A stretch of DNA of 64,000 nt from Ypsolopha sequella (lineage: Eukaryota > Arthropoda > Insecta > Lepidoptera > Ypsolophidae): assembly GCA_934047225.1 (NCBI GenBank), contig OW203983.1:1612001-1676000 (forward strand), read 5' to 3'. The notes beneath the pieces were generated by a model that was given only the letters and a program-made list of their open reading frames with translations, was not told the origin of the DNA and searched no databases. A program made the translations under genes and the position numbers. Positions 10,401-20,867 of the stretch are shown here, in pieces. Within the stretch, counting starts at the first letter, position 1. Each line of letters begins with the position of its first letter.

Positions 10401-11411
10401 CAGTGTCTCCAATGACACGGTAATTACCGTAGATACACCGTAATCAAGCCCAATCTACCACCTACACTAAACATGCATTACCGTGTCGTTTTTCACCGTA
10501 ATTTTGCTCATGAATCACCGAGCAGATTTTTTTAGCTTTATTTGCGTTTAACGAATCGTTGACCCACTCAAATGCTGAATGTGAGCGTATTTTCAGTCAT
10601 GGCAACGATATTAGGACGCAAAAAAGAAATGAATTGTTGAAGAAAACAATAAAAGGAAATATTTTCGTCCAGCAATCAATAAAAAGGATTGGTAAAAATT
10701 GTGTTGATTTTAGGCCAACCAGTGAGTTGATTCGGAAAATGAACAATTCAATGTATGAAAAAGAAGTTGTCCTTTTTGTCAAAGCTTTCAAAAGTAAAGA
10801 TTAAGCCCTTACCGTACTATGACAGCACCAAAATGTTTCCACCTTTAAATGGGTGACGCTCACACGTTTGGAATCAGTGCTCATCTGAATACAGTGATAA
10901 TTGGACGCCTTAAATGCACTTAAAAGATTATCATTTTAACAACTTTAGTAGTCTGATCAGTTTGCTGACCGTAGGTAGACAGATTGCGCACTGATAAGTG
11001 TGCGCGCGTCGGCATTATGTTAACGCACGCATTCAAAAACAATGTAACAGATTTTAGGTGCCAGGGCTCATCTAAACTTTTGAAATCTTTGCTTTTTGTA
11101 AGTTATACGAAAAAGAAGTTTTTAAGTATATTGTTTATGTCACAAAAACTGGTTATTCTGATTGTAACCAATACATACCTAGTTGTAATAGTAATTTTAA
11201 TGAAAATTAATAAAATGGTTTTACTTTAGTTATTACCTACCCATACATAAAACTCTTAAATTTTTCTTTACAAACATTATTAACATGGTATAATAACACG
11301 GTAGGTAATTGACGCCGTAATTTTCAAGCTGATGCACCGTATTTTGCTTCAAAACACGGTATTTTCAACCCTAGCAACACGGTAATCTAAATTTTTCAAA
11401 TGGAGACACTG
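10401..11411 (+). mobile_element. hAT-type DNA transposon, internally deleted
   Basis: Terminal inverted repeats CAGTGTCTCCA at 10401-10411 and its complement at 11401-11411. Flanking octamers GTCAGCGG (10393-10400) and GTCTGTGG (11412-11419) match at 6 of 8, as an aged 8-bp target duplication would. Sub-terminal DNA is full of CACGGTAAT / ATTACCGTGT motifs on both sides. Inside is one coding remnant (10550-10804) with the hAT dimerisation domain. About 1 kb remains of an element that is normally several kb. Confidence 0.8.
10550..10804 (+). pseudogene. hAT transposase C-terminal dimerisation domain remnant
   Basis: An open frame of about 80 codons reads THSNAECERIFS, then NDIRT.KRN.L and TIKGNIFVQQSIK. 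This is the hallmark SNA..ER.FS..N.I.T..RN.L of the hAT C-terminal dimerisation region. There is no ATG at the left, so it is the tail of a longer transposase; the RNase-H-like catalytic core is missing, and the frame ends at TAA about 600 bp before the right end of the element. Confidence 0.8.
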
Positions 11412-13605
11412 GTCTGTGGTGAAAATATCCTGTGCCGAAAATATCACCTCTGTCTGTCTGCCTAACAAAACAAAATAATAAAAGAGAAGATCGATAACAA
11501 AACGTGCAAAATAATATAATTTCTCCTTAAAATTAAGGTAAGAAAAGATGGTAGATTAATTTATTGTCCTAGTTGCTATAATATCTATGAATAAGGTACT
11601 TAAGTGTCAAGCTAATGCCTAAGTAGAGGCTTTTATTGTGCAGAAATTCTAATATTTTTGGAGCTTTTTAAATTCTGCTGTTAACAACATTAAAATTTTC
11701 CATAAAACATTTTACAAATGACCTTCTGTATTTGTGAAGGTCACAAATATGTTTACATAACACACACATAATGCAACAAAGGCTTTGTGTTGCCTTCTTG
11801 ATGTTTGTTTAGTGGTGTCAGAGCTATCTCGCCACATATCCCATCTCCTTTTGTTTGTGTAGGTACTGATGCACCATACCATCTGGTTTTGTACCATTAT
11901 ATCACTGGAGTGTTTTGTGATTCTGAGCTATAATTAGACCACAAACTGTCTATTTTTCAGTTGTGGCTTCTATGCTGGTGATTCCACTATAAGGTACATG
12001 ACGATTTTTCCGATATAAGTACTTTGTTTAGAAAAAAATAAATAATATACATGCTGACTTTTGACCGTTTTTTACCCAAAAGGTAGGTGATCTACACAAG
12101 GAGTACTATAGATACAAATGGTTAAAAAAATGATTTTTTTTTTCGTCTAAGTCGAATATCTGATGGAATGGTATATTGATATAATAGCACAGCGAAATGG
12201 CGAGAATAGAACTTCAACAAAGCCCTGGCCCCGCATGAATCTTACCAGTAACACTGTCAAAGAAGGGGTGAGGGGAGGGGTTAGTCGCATAACGGTTCAT
12301 TGATCTCTAATCTCTGTGCAAGTTGTTATTGCGATCGTACGCCGCGTAACGTGTCGTAAATAAACATTACAGGATACTACAGATATTCAAAATAGGTGTA
12401 CTACCACCCGTGTGGTATTATTTCCCAAGTTGTGGGAATTTAGAAGAAGAGAGCTTTTATGCTGACTCTGAAAACTTGAATACCTATGTTGCACATTCAA
12501 GAAATAAGGAATCCCCAAGTGTTAAAACAACAAACTATTCTGTCAGCTATACAGCACAGAGAATATGGACAATTTGCAGTACCAAGACACGCAGACGCAC
12601 AAGTTGGTAGTGGTCAAATAACAGCTTGAATGAACAATAAGCACAAGATTATGTTATAGTTTGTTAATTCAAAAACCATTTCGAGATTTAGGTTTAATAA
12701 GCCATATTTTAGAACTTGTGGTCTAAAAAACCTCATGATGATGAATATTTTTACAAAAGACCTGCAACTTCCATTTCCCTTTGTGTGACGACACTTGAGA
12801 AATGGCTGTTTAGAAATGTGTCCTTTGCTATCAAGATGAATTTATAATAATTTGTGTCCGACTGATATGACAGCTGGATGACAAATGAGTAGAAATAGAT
12901 AGACAAACCACTTTTTTATAAGCAATCACACATCACAATCAGTATATAACATCTTATATTCTCAAGTGACATCATATCTGACAATTCTTTCAAAAAATCA
13001 TAAAAAAATAATGGTTAATTTATATACCAAAATATTGAAAAAATTAAGTATATTCTCAGAAAAAAAAATTTAAAAAGATCTTTTAGAAATTAAGCTATGG
13101 GAATTCACCATTACCCATGACTACAGCTGTACCATTTTCTTCGTCATATACCCACAAGCCCATCTTGCTTAACCCGCGGTGCGAAGCGTACACATGGCCG
13201 TGCTTCAAAACGGCTTATATTAAAGCAGCGGAATTTACACACAAAAATAGTTTCCATATAATTCCAGTAACATCCGGACAGACATCAGAGTCTCAATAAT
13301 AGGGCTCCGTTTTGACAAAATGGAAGATTCGTCGAAAAAATTACGAATAATGACGGATATCGAATAATAGAGGCTAGCTGTGATCTCCAGTGATCGATCA
13401 CTAAATTTTGTTTATTATTTTAGAAGTTTTTTTGTCAAAAAAGTTTCTGACATCTTATGACAGAATCATGGATGTGTGTAAGCGGAGTTCGGAAAAAAAC
13501 TGAGTCCTGTGTGTATATGTACTATATTATGTATTTAATATTTTGTTTAATAGCTACCTCCTTGAGCAGTACCTACTTGTTTTGTCGGCAGAATAATCAA
13601 TAGTG
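11412..13605. other. Intergenic region and likely upstream part of the MDR gene
   Basis: No gene recognised. 12058-12130 (TTTTTACCCAAAAGGTAGGTG, ATCTACA) is an inverted relative of 3220-3290. 12410-12610 is an orphan 66-codon frame without known motifs. A possible acceptor TTTTGTCGGCAG ends near 13591, 15 bp before the MDR start codon, so a 5' UTR exon may lie upstream. Confidence 0.4.
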
Positions 13606-14309
13606 ATGAGCAAGCTATGTAGGCAAGTGTCGATCGAGTCGCCTGGCTCGCTGCTGCAGGAGTGCGTGTTCAGCTTCGACGTGCCGGTGCCGGACGTGCC
13701 GCCGTACGGCGCGCGCATCCGCGTCGTGTACGCGGGCGCGTGCTACCGCGCGGCGCGCACCCGCAGCGCTTCCATCTGCTCCGCCTCGAGCGTCTCTTCG
13801 CTGGGCTCGCTGCCCGGTGACATGGAGCAGTCGGCGGCGCCCGCGCACGTTGGTCTGCGCGACGGTGCGCTGTTCCCCGGTTACGAGGTGGCTGGCGTGG
13901 TGGACGCGGTAGGGCGGCTCGCGGAGCGCGTCGATGACATCGACGTGGGCACGCGCATCGTGCTCTACCCGTACGAGGGCGTGCCACACGGTTACGCAGA
14001 GTACATCGTGGTGCCGGACTTCAAGTGCCTGGTGAAGGTGCCGGACGCGATGCCGCTGAGCGTGGCTGCCATGCTGCCGACGGGCGCGCTGCTCGCCATG
14101 AATACCGTGCAGCTGGCCAGCGAGTACCTGCGCGGCGTGCTCGAGGGATCGGCGCGTAAGGACTCGGCTACCGTGCTCATCGTGGGCACGGGTGGCCTCG
14201 CACTCTGGGCGCTGCGCATCGCCTCGCGCAGCTTCCAGACCGACCGCGTGCGCATTTCCGTCGCCACACTCAAGGACGAGGGGTTCGTGCTTGCCAAGGA
14301 GTCTATCGA
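13606..14309 (+). CDS. MDR gene coding exon 1
   Basis: 234 codons plus 2 bases, from the ATG to the donor GA|GTGCGT. GC-rich, in contrast to the surrounding AT-rich DNA, which explains the long shadow frames on the opposite strand. Encodes the catalytic domain and the first half of the Rossmann fold. Confidence 0.9.
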
Positions 14310-17300
14310 GTGCGTATCTATTGTGTTGTAAAGTTATAAACCAGTCCAAGGTGACATTATAAATACATACGATGTGATCACGCTCAGTCGATAAGTGTAC
14401 ATGTGTGTGTGCAGGATCAAAGTGGTGCAGTGGTCAGAGGACTTGTACGAGAAGCAGCTGATCGAGCGCACCATCGACGCGTGCGCCGGCGCGGTCGACG
14501 TCGTCATGAACTTCGGGACGACGTCGCGCTCGCTACATCGCTCGCTGCAGTGTCTCGCGCCGGTAACTTCTGGATGGATGTATGGGTAGATGGATGGATG
14601 GTTGGATGGATGTTTTTATGTTTGTATGTTTGTTACTCATCCACGCCGAACCTTCACGCTGAGCCGGTTGGGCTGAAACTTTGCACAAATGTCGTTCTAG
14701 ACCTGGAATCATAGGCTACTTCTTATTTTATCCTATAAATCAGTTCCAATGAGAACAAGAAAGTGTCGTTCAGAGACACGGCTCGGCCTTCGGCCTCGCC
14801 AAAAGCACTCTACTTGGGGATCAAATTAGAGATGATGAGAACCAAAAACACTCCAATTAATACTCCAAACCACAGTCAGGTCAACTTCGTACTGAAAAAT
14901 TAATGGTCTGTAATATATTTACAGATTTGATACGACTATACAAAAACTTAATTAACGCGGGCGAAGCCGCGGGTAAACGTTCCATTATATTATCATATAA
15001 TGGAGCGTTTACCCGCGGCTTCGCCCGCGTTAATTCAGCATCACGTGAACTGCACACCTAACAGTTAAAATTACACACTACGAATAGACTTGCTTTTAAA
15101 ACCAGTTTCTATATTACGTTATAACTAAATTTTTAATAATAATGTAATAATAATACCGCGATTCTGCGCTGCTGCGATTGGCCCAATATATTATAATATC
15201 TACCACTAGAGACCCAATCAACAACAGAGACGACAACAGTCCCGACCTTATTTCTTAAGCCACGCCCCCTTTATTCTGATTGGCCTTTAAGCCGCATTAC
15301 CGAAACGACGCAATCGAAATTCATGAACGAATGCTCTTATTTTTCGTAAAATTGTTAGTTGAAAATATTATTAGGGTACAGTCAACTGTCCAAAGATTAT
15401 TATTTTGTAATACTTTAGCGTAAGCATTTTATAGTTTACTTATTTTGCAAAACAATCATCGTACAATCAGTGAAATATACGCACTCCACATTAGCGGTTG
15501 TTTTCTTCATAAATACGCCGCTCTTCATTCAATCATCTATAAATATACGCACTCCACATTAGCGGTTGTTTTCTTCATAAGTACGCCGCTCTTCATTCAA
15601 TCATCTATAAATATACGCACTCCACATTAGCGGTTGTGTTCTTCATAAGTACGCCGCTCTTCATTCAATCATCTATAAATATACGCACTCCACATTAGCG
15701 GTTGTTTTCTTCATAAGTACGCCGCTCTTCATTCAATCATCTATAAATATACGCACTCCACATTAGCGGTTGTTTTCTTCATAAATACGCCGCTCTTCAT
15801 TCAATCAACTATAAATATACGCACTCCACATTAGCGGTTGTTTTCTTCATAAATACGCCGCTCTTCATTCAATCATCTATAAATATACGCACTCCACATT
15901 AGCGGTTGTTTTCTTCATAAATACGCCGCTCTTCATTCAATCATCTATAAATATACGCACTCCACATTAGCGGTTGTTTTCTTCATAAATACGCCGCTCT
16001 TCATTCAATCAACTATAAATATACGCACTCCACATTAGCGGTTGTTTTCTTCATAAATACGCCGCTCTTCATTCAATCATCTATAAATATACGCACTCCA
16101 CATTAGCGGTTGTTTTCTTCATAAATACGCCGCTCTTCATTCAATCATCTATAAATATACGCACTCCACATTAGCGGTTGTTTTCTTCATAAATACGCCG
16201 CTCTTCATTCAATCAACTATAAATATACGCACTCCACATTAGCGGTTGTTTTCTTCATAAATACGCCGCTCTTCATTCAATCAACTATAAATATACGCAC
16301 TCCACATTAGCGGTTGTTTTAATCATAAATACGCCGCTCTTCATTCAATCAACTATAAATATACGCACTCCACATTAGCGGTTGTTTTTTTCATAAATAC
16401 GCCGCTCTTCATTCAATCATCTATAAATATACGCACTCCACATTAGCGGTTGTTTTCTTCATAAATACGCCGTTCTTCATTCAATCATCTATAAATATAC
16501 GCACTCCACATTAGCGGTTGTTTTCTTCATAAATACGCCGCTCTTCATTCAATCATCTATAAATATACGCACTCCACATTAGCGGTTGTTTTCTTCATAA
16601 ATACGCCGCTCTTCATTCAATCAACTATAAATATACGCACTCCACATTAGCGGTTGTTTTCTTCATAAATTCGCCGCTCTTCATTCAATCAACTATAAAT
16701 ATACGCACTCCACATTAGCGGTTGTTTTCTTCATAAATACGCCGCTCTTCATTCAATCATCTATAAATATACGCACTCCACATTAGCGGTTGTTTTCTTC
16801 ATAAATACGCCGCTCTTCATTCAATCATCTATAAATATACGCACTCCACATTAGCGGTTGTTTTCTTCATAAATACGCCGCTCTTCATTCAATCATCTAT
16901 AAATATACGCACTCCACATTAGCGGTTGTTTTCTTCATAAATACGCCGCTCTTCATTCAATCAACTATAAATATACGCACTCCACATTAGCGGTTGTTTT
17001 CTTCATAAATACGCCGCTCTTCATTCAATCAACTATAAATATACGCACTCCACATTAGCGGTTGTTTTCTTCATAAATACGCCGCTCTTCATTCAATCAT
17101 CTATAAATATACGCACTCCACATTAGCGGTTGTTTTCTTCATAAATACGCCGCTCTTCATTCAATCATCTATAAATATACGCACTCCACATTAGCGGTTG
17201 TTTTCTTCATAAATACGCCGCTCTTCATTCAATCATCTATAAATATACGCACTCCACATTAGCGGTTGTTTTCTTCATAAATACGCCGCTCTTCATTCAA

Positions 17301-19583
17301 TCATCTATAAATATACGCACTCCACATTAGCGGTTGTTTTCTTCATAAATACGCCGCTCTTCATTCAATCATCTATAAATATACGCACTCCACATTAGCG
17401 GTTGTTTTCTTCATAAATACGCCGCTCTTCATTCAATCATCTATAAATATACGCACTCCACATTAGCGGTTGTTTTCTTCATAAATACGCCGCTCTTCAT
17501 TCAATCAACTATAAATATACGCACTCCACATTAGCGGTTGTTTTCTTCATAAATACGCCGCTCTTCATTCAATCATCTATAAATATACGCACTCCACATT
17601 AGCGGTTGTTTTCTTCATAAATACGCCGCTCTTCATTCAATCATCTATAAATATACGCACTCCACATTAGCGGTTGTTTTCTTCATAAATACGCCGCTCT
17701 TCATTCAATCAACTATAAATATACGCACTCCACATTAGCGGTTGTTTTCTTCATAAATACGCCGCTCTTCATTCAATCATCTATAAATATACGCACTCCA
17801 CATTAGCGGTTGTTTTCTTCATAAATACGCCGCTCTTCATTCAATCATCTATAAATATACGCACTCCACATTAGCGGTTGTTTTCTTCATAAGTACGCCG
17901 CTCTTCATTCAATCATCTATAAATATACGCACTCCACATTAGCGGTTGTTTCCTTCATAAATACGCCGCTCTTCATTCAATCATCTATAAATATACGCAC
18001 TCCACATTAGCGGTTGTTTTCTTCATAAATAGGCCGCCTTTCATTCATTCAATCAATAAAAAATATTATCCTAAAAATGCAATATATACAATAAAATACA
18101 CTTTTGCTATATTTACTTGCACTGGTGATAAACACACTGTGTGTAAATATTTTATATAAAAACCGTCCCCAAATTGGTGACACCGACTTGAACACACTGT
18201 GTGTAAAATGTTTTATATAAAAACCGCCCCAAAAATGCCTTTGCTATAAACACAATTTGGGGAGCTTACTTTGCGATTTTTTTCTATCGAGCGAAGTTAA
18301 TTCAATTACGTTTTCAGTTTAACTTGTGTTTAGAGTATATCTTTTAATTGTAACATCTGGGGACACGGCAGTGCCCCCTGCCAAGTCTCGCAAAAAAAAA
18401 AAAAAAAGCGGTACGGCCGTACCATCCTTACATTTGTGTCGATTCGGTGTAACACGTATTAACTTATTTGACAGGATTAAACTTATTTTAAACTTATTTG
18501 TCTTTTTCTTTCTGTATCGAAAAGACAAACCGAAACCACACAAATGTGAATTATACAAAACGCTGATTTTGGAATGGCAGGGCCTTAAGATACATTGCAA
18601 TTTTTTTTTGATATGTATGTAGCTCAGCGAATTGGGAATGATAAATAGGAATAGAAATATGGGCAAAGAGAACATTATTTTGAAAAAAATCGACTATCAC
18701 TGAAAGAAAAAACATTGAAAAATAAAAAAAAATGCGTGTTATTTTTATGATTATGTTAGTTTAATATGTTTTTTTTTAAATTTGATATGCAACCTCTATT
18801 TTTAAGGATCATAAATTTTATTTCATTGCATTACTCGCGGTAGATCAAAACTTATAACATAAGACAATGTTGGTCTAGTTTCACTCCTTTTTGTCTGTGC
18901 ACTTTATCGCGGGGTACACTGTATGTAACTATAAAATAAGGTGAAGTTTTGATCACCGTCCAAATTCATACTGGAGGCTTGGTTGGAGGAGTGATCAGTT
19001 TTATGGATCAGTAACAGTTTTTGTGAAATTCAGGACTGATCATTTACCAAGCCTCCAGTATGAATTTGGACGGTGACCAAAAATTCACAATGTATTTCTT
19101 ATAAATGAGGTAGAGCGAGTGAGAGGATGAGATGTGTTGTCGCAGGGCGGCGTGGTGCTCGTGACGGAGGGTGTGGGCGAGAAGCTGCTGCCCAAATTTG
19201 CGCGCAAAGCGGACGAGATGCGCGTGCGCATCGTGGTCGTGCCTAACGGCTCACTCGAGCAGCTCGTCGAGCTCGTGCGGCTCGTCGCGGAGGGGGAGGT
19301 AATATAACCTTATTTTTTGTATGAAACAAAAAGTGCGAAATTAAGTTTGTAATGTTTGTTACAATTTTATTTATTAGAATGGTACGGAACCAGAGGTTAG
19401 GGCGCGAGAAACCTACTCGCACTTGACCGGTTTAGTCCTAATCGTGTGTCGCCATGTGTGTGTCAGATCGAGCCGCCCCCGCACTCCGTGTTCCCGGCGG
19501 AAGAGGCGCAGGAGGTGGTGCGGCGACTCTGCAACTCGGAGATCCAGGGTCGAGCGATCCTCAAGTTCCAGAACATCGACTAG
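13606..19583 (+). CDS. Medium-chain dehydrogenase/reductase (alcohol dehydrogenase-like) protein, complete, 4 exons
   Basis: Coding exons 13606-14309, 14415-14562, 19146-19298 and 19467-19583 join in frame (phases 2, 0, 0) to 373 residues, a normal MDR length. The start is ATG 13606, shortly after a possible acceptor. Residues ~35-170 form the GroES-like catalytic part, with a serine-rich insert at ~50-70. VLIVGTGGLALWALRIA (190-206) is the Rossmann beta-alpha turn for NAD(P)H. The tail AILKFQNID is quinone-reductase/ADH-like. Cys46 sits where the first catalytic zinc ligand usually is, but the usual His of GHE is Tyr93 (PGYEVAG), the four structural-zinc cysteines are absent, and the third glycine of GxGxxG is Ala. 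Zinc-dependent alcohol oxidation therefore looks doubtful; a zinc-free reductase or a non-catalytic role is possible. Substrate unknown. Intron 2 holds a 2.6-kb satellite. Confidence 0.88.
14415..14562 (+). CDS. MDR gene coding exon 2
   Basis: After acceptor GTGTGTGCAG, 1 + 147 bases encode IKVVQWSEDLYEKQL through SLQCLAP, ending at donor CCG|GTAACT. Middle of the Rossmann fold. Confidence 0.9.
14563..14949. other. Start of MDR intron 2 with repeat debris
   Basis: A (TGGA)n-like microsatellite runs from about 14570 to 14615. It is followed by a worn dispersed repeat (GGGCTGAAACTTTGCACAAA, GTTCTAGACC, ATAGGCTAC) shared with 58000-58250, and by a GGCCTTCGGCCTCGCCAAA motif shared with 62640-63015. 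Confidence 0.55.
14950..15035. repeat. 86-bp near-perfect palindrome
   Basis: The arms are about 41 bp with one mismatch and meet near 14992. Each carries AACGCGGGCGAAGCCGCGGG or its complement. The GC-rich part matches the terminal motif of Helitron-like repeats at 47477 and 58545, so this may be two ends joined head to head. It would extrude as a strong cruciform. Confidence 0.85.
15156..15333. repeat. Dispersed repeat R2, copy 2
   Basis: Second copy of the repeat at 1853-2005, in the same orientation, with an extra segment before CATTACCGAAACGACGCAA. Lies in MDR intron 2 just upstream of the satellite. Confidence 0.7.
15473..18050. repeat. 68-bp satellite, about 38 tandem copies
   Basis: The unit period is exactly 68 bp (for example AAATATACGC at 15473, 15541, 15609 and on to 17989). 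The core reads CACTCCACATTAGCGGTTG, TTTTCTTCATAAATACGCCG, CTCTTCATTCAATCA and CTATAAATATACG. Copies are almost identical; the main variable site is ATCATCT versus ATCAACT at the unit junction, with AAGTACG in copies 2-4 and 36 and a few private changes (16319, 16387, 16473, 16671). The last copy degenerates after 18030. Each unit contains a CTATAAATA box. Not CRISPR: there are no unique spacers. It lies inside intron 2 of the MDR gene. Confidence 0.97.
18120..18235. repeat. Two-copy tandem duplication (about 61 bp)
   Basis: AACACACTGTGTGTAAA followed by TTTTATATAAAAACCG and CCCC occurs twice, near 18132 and 18193. Each copy contains the small palindrome ACACACTGTGTGT. Confidence 0.6.
18941..19088. 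mobile_element. Palindromic MITE family M2, copy 1
   Basis: 43-bp terminal inverted repeats with two mismatches (GTGAA.TTTTG.TCACCGTCC, AATTCATACTGGAGGCTTGG). Further copies are at 26025-26207 and 51224-51412. This copy ends 58 bp before MDR exon 3. Confidence 0.9.
19146..19298 (+). CDS. MDR gene coding exon 3
   Basis: 51 codons in phase 0 (GGVVLVTEGVGEKLL through RLVAEGE) between acceptor GTCGCAG and donor GAG|GTAATA. Late Rossmann strand (GGVVLVT) and following helices. Confidence 0.9.
19467..19583 (+). CDS. MDR gene coding exon 4 and stop
   Basis: 38 codons plus TAG after acceptor TGTGTGTCAG. The peptide IEPPPHSVFPAEEAQEVVRR then GRAILKFQNID has the standard C-terminal MDR pattern (F....A..A...L......GKAVL). 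The intron before it (19299-19466) contains a worn copy of the repeat terminus CTCGCACTTGACCGG. Confidence 0.9.
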   Translation: MEPPPHSVFPAEEAQEVVRRLCNSEIQGRAILKFQNID

Positions 19584-19922
19584 TCGATGCACTCTTCACG
19601 TACCGCATGCCCTGGGGGGAGCAGGCGCGCGATACGAACCTCACTTCTCCCGCTCCGTCAGTAATTAGGTGTCTTGTATGTACTCACAACGTTGGGCGAG
19701 GCGGTCTGAGATTAGACTCGGTTCAGTGCACAAAGCTTAGCTGATTGTGATAAGGTTTCCTTTAAAAGAAGTCAATGTCTTAACCGGAGGTTAACTCTTT
19801 GTTAGTTGTAGTGGGTGTCAAAGGTATTCAGTTTCTGGTTTATACTCTTCAAGTTCACAATGTTAACTTGAAGTTCATGATATAGAATATTAATTAATAT
19901 ATTATATTTTGCTTTTTTAAGC

Positions 19923-20389
19923 TTTATTTATTTATTAATATTAAAACAATAAAAATAGGTTTTTACTCGATATATTGCGGCCCACGGTATGGGGCCGTCG
20001 TCAGTCGAATGCAACAAAATATTAACAGATAAGTTAGGTGTATGAAATAAAAAAAAATACGAAAAAGTAAAAGTGACACTTGTTAACAATTTTAGTAACT
20101 TATTTTTAAATAAAAATTAATATTTTAAGTATAATTTTCTGTACAGATGGTGCTGATATTATCCAATTACTGCTCTTCTTGTAGTATTTAGTAATTGGAT
20201 AATATCAAAGTAATTAGCAAAGAAAAACTTACTAAAATAGTCAACAAGTGTCACTTTTACTTTTTTATTTCATATACCTAACTTATCTGTTAATATTTTG
20301 TTGAATTCGACTGACGACGGCCCCATACCGTGGGCCGTAATATATCGAGGAAAAACCTATTTTTATTGTTTTAATATTAATAAATAAAG
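19923..20389. repeat. Large foldback element, family F1
   Basis: About 200-bp arms pair across a short centre near 20180 (ATTATCCAATTAC / GTAATTGGATAAT). The arms include TTTTACTCGATATATT, GGCCCACGGTATGGGGCCGT, GACTTATCTGTTAATATTTTG-type and AAAAGTGACACTTGTT blocks. Related, shorter copies are at 25775-25890 and, as a single end, 38755-38815. An AATAAA at 19948-19953 could serve as the MDR polyA signal. Confidence 0.85.
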
Positions 20390-20580
20390 AAATGATATAG
20401 AATAGGTATAGGTATATAATTATATGATGACGTGACACTTGCACTTTGTGGTGCCGTATGTCTAAAGAAAACAGTTTAGGAGGGGACAAATGAAAAATCA
20501 TCTCATTTTGTTATGAAAAGGGGTAAATACCTGATACTGACAAAGGAATTTTCGGTGTTAGTTAATAGTTTTTTATATTA

Positions 20581-20862
20581 GTAAACATAAGATAATGTTG
20601 CCAGATCACTAGTTGCTTAAGCTATGCCAACCTATGTGAAGTTGCAAAAGAGGGGACCTCATTTACCCGATAATGACAAGGCTACTTATTTTATATGTGG
20701 CTATTCACTCACTAAATATACTGCATTTTGAAACGACAAACCGTTTACACGTCAATTAGCCTTGTCATTTATCAAGTGAATGAGGTCCACTCTTTTGCAA
20801 CTTCACATAGGTCTGGCATAGCTTAAGTACAAAGTGATCTGTCAACATTACCTTATGTTTAC
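20581..20862. mobile_element. Palindromic MITE, family M3
   Basis: Inverted arms from GTAAACATAAG.TAATGTTG through TTGCTTAAGCTATGCC and ACCTATGTGAAGTTGCAAAA to GAGGTCC, repeated in reverse at the right end. The interior is about 110 bp. Non-coding. Confidence 0.85.
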
Positions 20863-20867
20863 TTATA

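Noticed and set aside
12410..12610. 66-codon ORF as a small gene
   Set aside because: No signal peptide, motif or splice support; composition like neighbouring non-coding DNA.
13615..14349. 244-codon minus-strand ORF
   Set aside because: Shadow of MDR exon 1; Arg/His/Ala-rich translation typical of antisense to a GC-rich exon.
14565..14720. tRNA-derived SINE with A and B boxes
   Set aside because: No convincing A/B box pair or tRNA fold; better explained as a worn piece of the repeat shared with 58000-58250.
15473..18050. CRISPR-like array
   Set aside because: The whole 68-bp unit is repeated, with no unique spacers and no cas genes, in a eukaryotic intron.
18319..18675. 118-codon minus-strand ORF and its plus-strand partner
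   Set aside because: Contains homopolymer-derived Lys/Phe runs in AT-rich intron DNA; low complexity and no motif.
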